Shown in pieces: positions 1 through 7,799 of a stretch of DNA of 64,000 nt. How positions within the stretch are numbered: position 1 is the first letter of the stretch; each line of letters starts with the position of its first letter. The position numbers were made by a program, and so were the translations under genes. The stretch is from CAZCDS01 sp964497585 (lineage in GTDB: Bacteria; Desulfobacterota; Desulfomonilia; Desulfomonilales; Desulfomonilaceae), in contig CAZCDS010000006.1 of assembly GCA_964497585.1 (NCBI GenBank), forward strand, positions 115,307 through 179,306. The letters run 5' to 3'. The notes under the pieces were generated by a model that saw only the letters and a program-made list of their open reading frames with translations, was not told the DNA's origin and did not search any database.

Positions 1-647
1 AGACTGTTCCGCAGACGGACCCGCGGACCCAAAGGAAAGTCCAAAGGGAATTCACTATGGTGTACGCCGAATTCCGCACGCGGAATTCCACCACAAGCGC
101 TTATCGGAACAGCACAAAAGAGGAATGTCCGTTTTCCTTTGGAAATGGACGGGAAGGCACCTGAAAGACGATCTGAGCGATCTTGGACAGGAACATAGCC
201 ATGCTTTTGTGCACAACCTGCTGTAATCCGGGTTCCGTGGCTGCGAGAACGAAGTCTTCAATTGAAAGACCCATCAAGCCTCTGATCAAGCTCGAACAGT
301 AAGCAGGGCATCAGGTTCAGAGGTGGCGAGTCCATGGGGCTGGGGCCCTCCCCGTCTGCCTTTGCTATCAAGTCGTTCTCGGGTAAGGGCAAGCAAGACT
401 TTTCTCGTTGACGGGGGGCGGGCGGTGAGGTACGCTGAGAGACAGCAGAAACGGAGTTTTTTCGGCAACATGCCCCCGGTTTTGTCTATCTCGGGCCTGG
501 TGAGGAGCCATCCTGGGGCTTCATCTGTCTCAAAGGGACACTGCCCAGACCCAATTCCAGGGCACCCGTCCCTGAAGAGACCGGACCGCAGCATAATTCC
601 GGACGAAGAGTCCCACAATATACCCCTGAAACGAGGCAGGTATTGAG
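1..647. other. No confident gene at left edge
   Basis: Several overlapping open frames exist on both strands, but none has a recognisable domain, a credible ribosome binding site or a distinct composition. A perfect 9-bp inverted repeat with a 2-nt centre lies at 69-77/80-88. The segment at about 111-150 resembles 1648-1690 (shared ACAGCACAAAAG and GGAAT blocks), so part of this DNA looks like dispersed repeat material. Confidence 0.5.
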
Positions 648-1355
648 ATGACTACATATTTGGAAGCTACCGGTTATCCCGTGGCCCAGGCCGACCCTGA
701 AGCCAGAGCAATGTTCATTCGGAAGACCTATGCACATTTGGCCGGCGCAATTGCAGCGTTCGTGGTTTTGGAGGTCTTCCTGGTGAATTCGCCCCTTGCC
801 CCTGCAATGCTCAAACTAATCTCCTCCACTTCATATGCGTGGCTCGCCATTCTCGGCGCGTTCATGATTGTGGGCTGGATGGCAAGTAGCCTCGCACAGG
901 GCACGGCCTCAATGGGGGTGCAGTACTTGGGGCTCGCACTGTTCGTGGTGGCGGAGGCGATCATCTTTGTTCCACTGCTCTATATCGCCGCCTTTTACGC
1001 GGGTCCGAGCGTCCTGCCGAACGCTGCCATATTGACGGGCTTTATGTTCCTCGGATTGACCATAATTGCCTTTACCACCAGGAAAGACTTTTCCTTCCTA
1101 GGCGGCATTCTGACGGTCGGTTTTTTGATCGCGCTGGGCTTGATCGTCTGCAGCGTCATCTTCGGATTCCAGCTCGGGCTCATCTTCTCCGTGGTCATGG
1201 TAGGACTGGCGAGCGCCGCGATCCTCTATGATACCTCGAACGTGATTCACAATTTCTCTACCGATCAGTACGTGGCCGCGTCTCTCCAACTCTTTGCCTC
1301 GGTGGCGCTGCTATTCTGGTACGTGCTCCGTATCATGATGGCGATCCGAGACTAA
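648..1355 (+). CDS. Bax inhibitor-1 (BI-1/YccA) family membrane protein
   Basis: The 235-residue product is almost entirely hydrophobic, with about seven membrane-spanning stretches after a short cytoplasmic N-terminus (RKTYAHLAG). The late motif AAILYDTSNVIHNF followed by a final hydrophobic helix matches the BI-1/YccA/YbhL family (TMBIM fold), whose members are pH-sensitive Ca2+ leak channels or interact with FtsH. The length is usual for bacterial members. The ATG at 648 has only a weak upstream purine run (GAGGCAGG). No partner gene is adjacent, although hflK/hflC, which form the other known FtsH-associated complex, lie near 40 kb. The family call is firm; the specific role is not. Confidence 0.9.
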   Translation: MTTYLEATGYPVAQADPEARAMFIRKTYAHLAGAIAAFVVLEVFLVNSPLAPAMLKLISSTSYAWLAILGAFMIVGWMASSLAQGTASMGVQYLGLALFVVAEAIIFVPLLYIAAFYAGPSVLPNAAILTGFMFLGLTIIAFTTRKDFSFLGGILTVGFLIALGLIVCSVIFGFQLGLIFSVVMVGLASAAILYDTSNVIHNFSTDQYVAASLQLFASVALLFWYVLRIMMAIRD

Positions 1356-1963
1356 GTGCGGCAAACCTGGAAGAGCGGCCCGAAGGCCGGGCGGAGCATC
1401 TCCAGGCATACGAAGAAAAAAAAAAGGGGACATACTACTTTTTCTGTGGGCTCTCGTGCCGGGGAGCCCGAAGCATGAATTCGGGTCCCGTACACAGTGC
1501 TGTCTTCTGTCCTCAGGGGTTCCTGCCGGAAGGCGTGCGCAGACCCGTTCGACCAGCTTCTTAGACGCCCGATACTCCTCGACCTGATAAAAGCCATCTT
1601 TGGCTCACAGTGCCGCGGCTCAACACGTTGTGAGAAACCTCACGGACAGCACAAAAGGGGAATACCCGCTTTCCCTTGCCTTGGAGCGTTCCCGTTTCAC
1701 GTCCTCACTCGGGAGGCTCTGCTCCGGCCATCCACAGGATTCCAGGGCCGCGGGGCAGTGAAGCATTAATGTCGTAAAGGGCGTCCCCTAAGAGTCTACG
1801 GAGACTTCAACACCACCCCACGGGCGGTCCGCTAAGCACCGGCCACACAGTCTCCGATTGGATCTAAGCTACGGGCAGCGTGGTACTCTAGCCTTTCAGA
1901 GTTCCTGATTCCTCCCCCAGAACCCCGAGCCGCAAATTGTCCCAAGCGCCACATCAAGCCGTT
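1356..1963. other. Intergenic region with dispersed repeat
   Basis: No credible gene was found between the BI-1 gene and the ankyrin gene. A GC-rich inverted repeat (CGGCCCGAAGGCCGGG, about 1377-1392) and an A-rich run near 1413 follow the BI-1 stop. A 90-codon plus-strand frame at 1497-1769 lacks a start signal and overlaps the repeat, so it is not annotated. Confidence 0.5.
1711..1790 (+). repeat. Dispersed repeat, diverged copy A
   Basis: Shares CTCCGGCCATC, GGCCGCGGGGC and GTCGT-AAGGGC blocks, in the same order and spacing, with the two near-identical copies at 4238-4322 and 5373-5463. It is clearly diverged from them by substitutions. Confidence 0.7.
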
Positions 1964-3751
1964 TTATCGCTTGGCTCCATGTGCCTTGAGGAGCTTCACG
2001 ATTTCCGGGGCACCCCTGGCCTCCGCAAGGCTGAGAGCCGTTATGCCTTTTCGGGTGCGAGCATCGGTATAGGCCCCGCTGTCCAGAAGCACCTTCACGG
2101 CATCCGGAGGGCCTAGGCCTGCAGCAACCATGAGCGCTGTCCCGCCGTATTCGTCCGTAGCGTTGACGTCGGCCCCCTTGCCCACGAGCATCTCCATTGT
2201 CTTCAGCCCACCTAGCTTGGCGGCCCTCATGAGGGCCGTCCAACCATGCTTGTCTTTCGCGTTTACATCAGCGCCCTTTTCCAAGAAGAGGCGCACAACG
2301 TCCGCCTGATCTTCCTTGGCAGCCTGCATCAACGCCGTTATGCCGTAATTGTCCTTCGCGTTGATCCGAGCGCCTTCTTGCAGGAGAAATGTGGCCACTT
2401 CCAAGTTTCCTCTTCTGGCGGCCCGCATGAGCGCTGTCCACCCATGTTTGTCCTTCGGATGGACATCAGCGCCCTTCGCCAAAAGGAGTCTAACAACGTT
2501 TTGGCGATCCTTGTTGGCAGCTAGCATCAGCGCCGTCCTGCCATACTCGTCTATGGTGTTGATATCAGCGCCCCTCTCCAGAAGAGGTCTAACCAGCTCC
2601 AGGTGACCTCGATCGGCAGCAATCGAAAGGGCGGTGGTGCCAAACTCGTCCTTTGCATTAATCGCAGCGCCGTTGGCTACAAGGAGTTTCGCTACGTCCA
2701 GATGGCCTTTGTCCGCAGCAGCCATAAGGGCGGTTCCCCCATATCCCTCTCTTGCATTCACGTCAACGCCTTGCCGTATCAAGTGCTGGACCTGTTGCCG
2801 ATCTCCAAGACAAGCCGCGTCCCACAGGGTTTCTTTCGCTCCCTCTTTTTTGAGCAGTCTCGCGACATCCAAGTGATCCCTACGAGCAGCCAACATTAGT
2901 GGCGTCCAGCCATTCTTGTCCTTCGCATTCACCTCAGCGCCTTTCGCGAGGAGGAACTTCACCGCTCCCACGTGACCATTCTTGGCGGATCTGCAAAGGG
3001 CCGTCCGGCGAAACTTGTCCTTTGCATTGACATCAGCCCCTTTCTGGACAAGAAGCCGCAATGTGCCGATCTGCCCGGTCTTGGCAGCCGCCATCAAGGG
3101 CGTCCTGCCACCCGTGTCGGTTGCATTGACATCAGCCCCTTTCTCCAAGAGTTCCTTGACTATCTTTAGGTGATCTTTTCCGGCAGCCAACATCAGCGCC
3201 GTCATGCCCGATGGGCCCTTTACGCGAACGTCGGCCCCCTTCCCCACAAGCAGCTTCACAATGGTCTCTTGGCCCTCGAAGGCAGCCTGCATCAAGGCGG
3301 TGAAACCATCCTTGTCCTTTGATCCGATATCTGCACCGTTTTCCACAAGTAATCTCACAATGTCCTCATGACCCTGCAGCACAGCCAGCATGAGGGGCGT
3401 CCTGCCATTCGTATCCTTTACGCTGGTATCTGCGCCCATTTGTACCAGTAGCTTAACAAGGTCTCGGTCTCCTTTGAACGATGCAAAAAACAGCGGCGTC
3501 ATGCCGTCGTTGTTTCGGGCATTTGGGTTAGCCCCTTTGGCCAGCAGAGTCCTCATTTGGCCCACATTCCAACGGTCTGCCGCTTCGATGAGTTGCTCGT
3601 TGAGTGCGGCCTTGTCCTTCGCCGCACCAAACGATGGCAGCAGTACCAAGACCAGGAGCAGCAGGATCCTCGCTGTGATAGCCCGAACGGAGGACATCTG
3701 GGGACCTGATACCTTTTTTTCGCGGGGACTGCCGTCGCTTGCTCGCCTCAT
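1964..3751 (-). CDS. Exported ankyrin-repeat protein (about 17 repeats)
   Basis: About 595 residues. After a basic N-terminus, a hydrophobic stretch (ARILLLLVLVLLPSFGAA) reads as a Sec signal peptide, so the protein is probably periplasmic. The rest is a continuous array of roughly 17 ankyrin repeats of 33 residues with the pattern G-TALM-AA-GH-D-V-LLL-KGADVNAKD. One repeat, about midway, is irregular (LKKEGAKETLWDAACLGDRQ). The start at 3751 was preferred because GGAGGG lies just upstream; a codon at 3769 is in frame but sits inside that site, and a third ATG lies at 3697. Ankyrin arrays mediate protein-protein contact; no catalytic domain is present and no partner can be named. The adjacent gene across a gap is the HepT/MntA pair, with no evident link. 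Confidence 0.9.
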   Translation of the reverse strand: MRRASDGSPREKKVSGPQMSSVRAITARILLLLVLVLLPSFGAAKDKAALNEQLIEAADRWNVGQMRTLLAKGANPNARNNDGMTPLFFASFKGDRDLVKLLVQMGADTSVKDTNGRTPLMLAVLQGHEDIVRLLVENGADIGSKDKDGFTALMQAAFEGQETIVKLLVGKGADVRVKGPSGMTALMLAAGKDHLKIVKELLEKGADVNATDTGGRTPLMAAAKTGQIGTLRLLVQKGADVNAKDKFRRTALCRSAKNGHVGAVKFLLAKGAEVNAKDKNGWTPLMLAARRDHLDVARLLKKEGAKETLWDAACLGDRQQVQHLIRQGVDVNAREGYGGTALMAAADKGHLDVAKLLVANGAAINAKDEFGTTALSIAADRGHLELVRPLLERGADINTIDEYGRTALMLAANKDRQNVVRLLLAKGADVHPKDKHGWTALMRAARRGNLEVATFLLQEGARINAKDNYGITALMQAAKEDQADVVRLFLEKGADVNAKDKHGWTALMRAAKLGGLKTMEMLVGKGADVNATDEYGGTALMVAAGLGPPDAVKVLLDSGAYTDARTRKGITALSLAEARGAPEIVKLLKAHGAKR

Positions 3752-4478
3752 TCCGCCCTCCTTCCTCATTCACGAGGCTTCCACCAGAATGGCCCCAAGG
3801 CCCCAAGAAGAATGAACGAGTTCTCAACTACACAGGCACAGAGAATGCCTCTCTGCTCTCATCCATCCTGCCTGATCTTCCGAGCCGACCGGTTTCCTCA
3901 CCACAAGACTCAGCCGTACCACCGACTGTTCCCGTTGAGTGTTGTCTCAAACACGCTTTTTGTCGGAAATGTGGGCGCAGCATGCTGACCCATACCTAAC
4001 AGGATTTCAAGCCACGATATTACCGTTTGTTGCCAATTAGAGATTGTACCGTTGCAGCCTAATCCGGTTGCCGTCTACCCCACACGAGCGGAACGTCTGA
4101 AAGAGACTTGAAGGATAGATCCTCACGAGCATGATGTGCTGCTGCTCATGATGGAACAGATCGCTTCCCACCAGGTCGGAAGGTTAATAGAGCCTCCCCA
4201 ATCTTGTCAAGGCATGAGGCCGGATGATCAGCGATCGAAGCTGGTGGGGACTCTGCTCCGGCCATCTGCAAGATTCTGAGGCCGCGGGGCCGTGGAAAGT
4301 CAACGTCGTCAAGGGCCCCCTACGACCAAGAATAGCACCCGAAAGACCAGCACAAGTTGATGTGAAAAAATCCAAGGTTGTTGGAAAGGGATGTGGGGGA
4401 GGCGGAATAACGGTGATGTACTACGGAGAATATGTCTTAAGATGCACCTTGATTGTGGTTACCCTAGCCAGGTCCTGA
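3752..4478. other. Gene-free stretch before toxin-antitoxin pair
   Basis: No coding sequence can be supported here. It contains repeat copy B (4238-4322). Short frames on both strands overlap the repeat and have no start signal. Confidence 0.5.
4238..4322 (+). repeat. Dispersed repeat copy B, left flank of HepT/MntA
   Basis: A 48-bp core at 4269-4316 is identical to 5409-5456, in direct orientation and about 1.14 kb apart. The similarity extends leftwards through CTCCGGCCATC to CTGGTG. The core contains the palindrome GGCCGCGGGGCC with one mismatch. Confidence 0.9.
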
Positions 4479-4832
4479 TCATTCACCGGGGATAGGTGGT
4501 AGGAGGGGCTCAAGTATCTCAATCAACCCGGGTACGCTCTCCTTTATCACGTTCCATATGATCCTCTCGTTTATCTCTCCGTATTCGTGGGCAAGAACGT
4601 GGCGCTGACCGATGATGCCGTGCCAGGGAATCTCGGGATGCGCTTCCTTGAACTCGTCGGAGACCCTGGGGGCTGCCTCCCCGATTATCTCGATCCGACG
4701 CTCCACTGCCGCCTGCAACAATTCATCTTCCAGGTACTCATCGAAATTTCTCTCGCCCACAAATCGGAGCACGGATCGCGCAGCGTCAAGCATGTCCCAG
4801 AGATGAGCCGGATCATGAGCCGGTTGAGGCAC
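4479..4832 (-). CDS. hepT: HepT-like ribonuclease toxin (DUF86)
   Basis: A 117-residue all-alpha protein with the HepT active-site motif R-x4-H-x-Y at Arg77, His82 and Tyr84 (RHVLAHEY). HEPN-family HepT is an RNase toxin that its MntA partner neutralises by AMPylating the conserved tyrosine. The GTG start at 4832 lies inside the end of the upstream mntA-like gene (20-nt overlap), the usual antitoxin-first arrangement and a sign of translational coupling. Length and motif spacing are normal, so the toxin looks intact. Flanking direct repeats B and C suggest the pair arrived as a unit, which is inference. Confidence 0.9.
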   Translation of the reverse strand: MPQPAHDPAHLWDMLDAARSVLRFVGERNFDEYLEDELLQAAVERRIEIIGEAAPRVSDEFKEAHPEIPWHGIIGQRHVLAHEYGEINERIIWNVIKESVPGLIEILEPLLPPIPGE

Positions 4833-5121
4833 ATATCACCTTCTGGGTCCGGAGGATTTCATGTCTGCGGAATGGATTACGCAAACCGGATTTGGAAACG
4901 AGGTCGACTTCTCGGCCGAATATCTCTTTCAGTTCGTTCGCCATCTCCACCCAGTCGTACAGCGTCAGCCGGGTATCGCCGCCGACCGTCACGAGGACAT
5001 CCACATCACTCTCCGGCTCCATGTGGCCACTGAGAATGGAGCCGAAGAGGGCAAACTCTTCGATGTTCCACCTACGGCAGAAGTCCTTTATTACGGGAAT
5101 CGGGACGTCGTCTATATCCAT
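4813..5121 (-). CDS. mntA: MntA-like nucleotidyltransferase antitoxin
   Basis: A 102-residue minimal nucleotidyltransferase of the MNT type. The catalytic signature GS-x10-DxD is present (Gly27-Ser28, Asp39, Asp41) inside LFGSILSG...SDVDVLV. MntA antitoxins transfer AMP to the tyrosine of the HepT motif. An in-frame GTG at 5142 exists, but the ATG at 5121 has a better placed GGAGAGG six bases upstream and was chosen. It overlaps hepT by 20 nt and must be co-transcribed with it. Confidence 0.88.
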   Translation of the reverse strand: MDIDDVPIPVIKDFCRRWNIEEFALFGSILSGHMEPESDVDVLVTVGGDTRLTLYDWVEMANELKEIFGREVDLVSKSGLRNPFRRHEILRTQKVICASTGS

Positions 5122-5372
5122 GTACAGCCTCTCCAGGAACACTCAGGATGGATGTTACCAAAGTTGCCAGCGGGAATCCAATTTCAAGGAACGTTTCTCG
5201 CCGTATTCCCTTCCGCCTCTTATGCAGGACCTCTTTCCGGAAGCCGATATCCCCTTTCATGTTCCACGGCGAATGGGAACGCCCATCACTATTTCAACGT
5301 GTGGCCGTTCCGTTCGTCTACGCGGACGAACGAAAAACAGGAGGTTTCATTTCCTCAGGACCTCCCCCTTGC

Positions 5373-5463
5373 AGCCTGGTGCTCGGGAGTCGTTACTCCG
5401 GCCATCCTCAAGATTCTGAGGCCGCGGGGCCGTGGAAAGTCAACGTCGTCAAGGGCGTGCCCT
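5373..5463 (+). repeat. Dispersed repeat copy C, right flank of HepT/MntA
   Basis: Carries the 48-bp core (5409-5456) identical to copy B. Immediately left of the core, GGAGT-CGTT-ACTCC forms a small hairpin that is imperfect in copies A and B. It lies between the upstream side of mntA and the 3' end of the REC-PAS gene. Confidence 0.9.
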
Positions 5464-5534
5464 GGGACCGCCAGGGACTACGCCTTCGGGGCACGATCCG
5501 CATGCGATTTCACCTGAACCCGGAATCGCGCGAC

Positions 5535-6686
5535 CTATTCCTCTGAATGTACGCTCAAACGGTTTCCGGTGATTTTGCGAGCCACATGGACTGATCCGAC
5601 CAATTCACTATCTTCTCCATGCAGAGGAGAAACGCTTACAAGGAATACTCCACCAAGTCGCGGTTCCTCAATCTCGGCTGAGTGTTCCTTGCCGTCAGCA
5701 AGTAGTTTGGAATGGGGACACGAGGCTATAGGAGCGTTTTCGCCGTGGACGGCCTCGTAGCACGTCATACCGATCGCCTGTTGCGGAGTTACGCCGAGGC
5801 CCTCCGCCATTGCCTTGTTTGCGCGGACTATTCTATGGTTGGTGTCCAAGATCATTATGGGATCGGGGACCGCGTCGAAGGTTCGTGCCCATTCCCTATT
5901 CGCTTTTCTGAGAGCTTCCTCAGCTTTCTTCGGTTCGGTAATGTCCGTCACCACGGCGATGAACCCTATTATATTTCCCTGGCTGTTTCGTTTGTAGTTC
6001 CAGGCTGCCTGCACATCTATGGTTCTTCCTGTCTTCGTAACATTTCTCCCGAACCAAGGAGTTGGTTCAGGATGATCTCGAACCAAAGATTCCAAATAGT
6101 TCCCAAGGCTCTCCGCTACCCGATCATTCTCAGCAAGATCCAGTATCGATTTGCCGGTCAGCTCGTCAGCATCATACTGAAGCATCCGGCAGTAGGCTGA
6201 ATTGAAGGCGGCGATCCTCCCAACCGCATCAATCTCAACGATCCCGTCTGGAGCCGTCTCCACCAGAGTGCGATATTTCTCCTCACTTTCTTTCACTCTC
6301 TTGTCCGCCTCATGCTTGTGCAGAGCCACCTCGATCGTGTTTCTCAAATCCATTGCACCGAATGGCTTCCCGATATACCCATACGGCGCCGTCCTCTTTG
6401 CTCGTTCAAACAAGTCCTCCTCTGCGTACGCGGTGAGATAAACGATCGGAATATCAAACCTTGAGAGGATCTGTTCGGCTGCCTCGATACCGTCGATCTC
6501 GCCCTTCAGCTTGATGTCCATCAGAATCAGGTCGGGGGCGAGCTCTTCAACGATCCGGAGGGCCTGCTCACCTCTAGTGGCCGTCTCGGTGATCTCGAAG
6601 CCGAGGGATTCCAGAGAGCAGGCCAGATCCTCAGCAATGAGCATTTCGTCTTCCACGATCAGGATACGGGCAATTGCCATTACCAT
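5535..6686 (-). CDS. Response regulator with two PAS domains (REC-PAS-PAS)
   Basis: 383 residues. Residues about 6-120 form a receiver domain (ILIVEDE acidic pocket, LILMDIKLKG with the phospho-acceptor Asp near 58, YLTAY, and the GKPF lysine). A first PAS/PAC unit follows at about 135-255 (YRTLVETAPDGIVEI ... TDITEPKKAEEAL), then a second PAS at about 265-375 (FDAVPDPIMILD) with a Cys-containing TCYEAVHG...CPHS segment. No histidine kinase, GGDEF, HTH or other output domain is present before the stop, so it either signals through protein contacts or is a truncated hybrid. Two in-frame ATGs (6686 and 6680) follow a GGGAG site. A consensus promoter lies just upstream. No cognate kinase is adjacent. 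Confidence 0.88.
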   Translation of the reverse strand: MVMAIARILIVEDEMLIAEDLACSLESLGFEITETATRGEQALRIVEELAPDLILMDIKLKGEIDGIEAAEQILSRFDIPIVYLTAYAEEDLFERAKRTAPYGYIGKPFGAMDLRNTIEVALHKHEADKRVKESEEKYRTLVETAPDGIVEIDAVGRIAAFNSAYCRMLQYDADELTGKSILDLAENDRVAESLGNYLESLVRDHPEPTPWFGRNVTKTGRTIDVQAAWNYKRNSQGNIIGFIAVVTDITEPKKAEEALRKANREWARTFDAVPDPIMILDTNHRIVRANKAMAEGLGVTPQQAIGMTCYEAVHGENAPIASCPHSKLLADGKEHSAEIEEPRLGGVFLVSVSPLHGEDSELVGSVHVARKITGNRLSVHSEE

Positions 6687-6728
6687 TACTCCCTGCAGCT
6701 ACGCTCACAGATCTTTGAGAAAAAAATA

Positions 6729-6756
6729 TTATACCACGTCTGCTTTGCCGCCCAAT
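6729..6756 (-). promoter_or_regulatory. Candidate sigma70 promoter for REC-PAS-PAS gene
   Basis: On the minus strand, a perfect TATAAT (-10, 6729-6734) follows TTGGGC (-35, 6751-6756) after 16 nt. This would give a leader of about 40 nt before the start at 6686. Confidence 0.55.
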
Positions 6757-6860
6757 CCTGAACCCCCACGACGAGCGGGCGTTCGGAGAACGTCCAGGTC
6801 TCTGGGAGAAGCGCCTGCACAAGGGGCGGCCAAGTCACGGGCGGGCATGCGTGCATCGGC

Positions 6861-7283
6861 TTATTCCGTCAATCCCTTTCTCGCCTTTTCTTCTGCATCC
6901 TTGAAATAAGCCATTCCCGTTTTCATCTTTCGCCACCCGAGTTTTCGATAGAAGTCCTCCCTGCCCGGAGCGGCATACAAGATGAAGTTGCACTGGGACA
7001 GATAAGCCAAAATGGTCTTCATAATGGTCGTTCCGATACCCTGCCGTTGGAATTCGGGAACGACGGCAACATCATATACTGCAGCTTGATACGACCCATC
7101 TGAAATTGCCCTCCCAAATCCGATCAATTGATCGGCCTGATAGACAAATACGGTGGTATGGCTGTTCTGAAATGCTCTCTTATGGACGTCAGGTTCGTGA
7201 TACTCCATTCCGACTCGTCTCAACGTTTCGGAAACACGCTTCCAGTCAACTTCCGAACAGTCAAATCTCACGTCAAGTTCCAC
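6861..7283 (-). CDS. GNAT-family N-acetyltransferase
   Basis: 140 residues with the GNAT core: strand-forming LIGFGRAISDG, the acetyl-CoA motif VAVVPEFQRQGIGTTIM (Q-x-x-G-I-G) and the C-terminal AAPGREDFYRKLGWRKM motif typical of the YjdJ/AttT-like subgroup. The substrate cannot be predicted. The start is GTG at 7283, supported by GGAGGAG seven bases upstream. It is a single gene on its strand, ending near the start of the REC-PAS-PAS gene, and divergent from ppiD. Confidence 0.85.
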   Translation of the reverse strand: MELDVRFDCSEVDWKRVSETLRRVGMEYHEPDVHKRAFQNSHTTVFVYQADQLIGFGRAISDGSYQAAVYDVAVVPEFQRQGIGTTIMKTILAYLSQCNFILYAAPGREDFYRKLGWRKMKTGMAYFKDAEEKARKGLTE

Positions 7284-7799
7284 GAATGATCTCCTCCGTA
7301 CCGACGGTCTCCTTGCGTGGCAATGCCATTGCCGTGCTCGCTACCCGGCACTGGATTTCAGAAACACTGTGCCGAATGACCGGCAAGTCTCGCGACGCAA
7401 GGATAACCCAAATCGACCCAACTTATCACTCTGCCGAACCCAGGATCGAAGTCCGGGGCAGACACGGAGATCATTCAAAGTCGCATCGTGCGGCCATTGG
7501 GGGGTGCCTGCCGGAGGGAGTGCCCAAAGGGGAATCAGCGGACGGGGGCTGCGGTGGCCTGGAAGGGAAAGCCTTGCCGAAACCGCGGAAAATCCGTAAA
7601 ATGTGGCCGATTATGCAATGCTGAGTCGTCAACGCGATCACGGTGGGGAGAACAGCCGAGCACCTGCGCGTGATGGATCGCCCAATACCCATCCGCAAGA
7701 ATCAGCCGGTGGGTTCTGGGTCAAGGAGGGCGTTGACAAGCGTGCCTCGAATCCTTATGATCCCACCTCGTAAATCGCGTACCGGGAAAGGAGAATGTC
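7284..7799. other. Divergent intergenic region upstream of ppiD-like gene
   Basis: No credible gene. It holds the promoter at 7733-7761. The remaining roughly 440 bp show overlapping short frames only. Confidence 0.5.
7733..7761 (+). promoter_or_regulatory. Consensus sigma70 promoter for ppiD-like gene
   Basis: TTGACA (7733-7738), a 17-nt spacer and TATGAT (7756-7761). Transcription would begin near 7768, about 30 nt before the GTG start at 7800. Confidence 0.85.
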
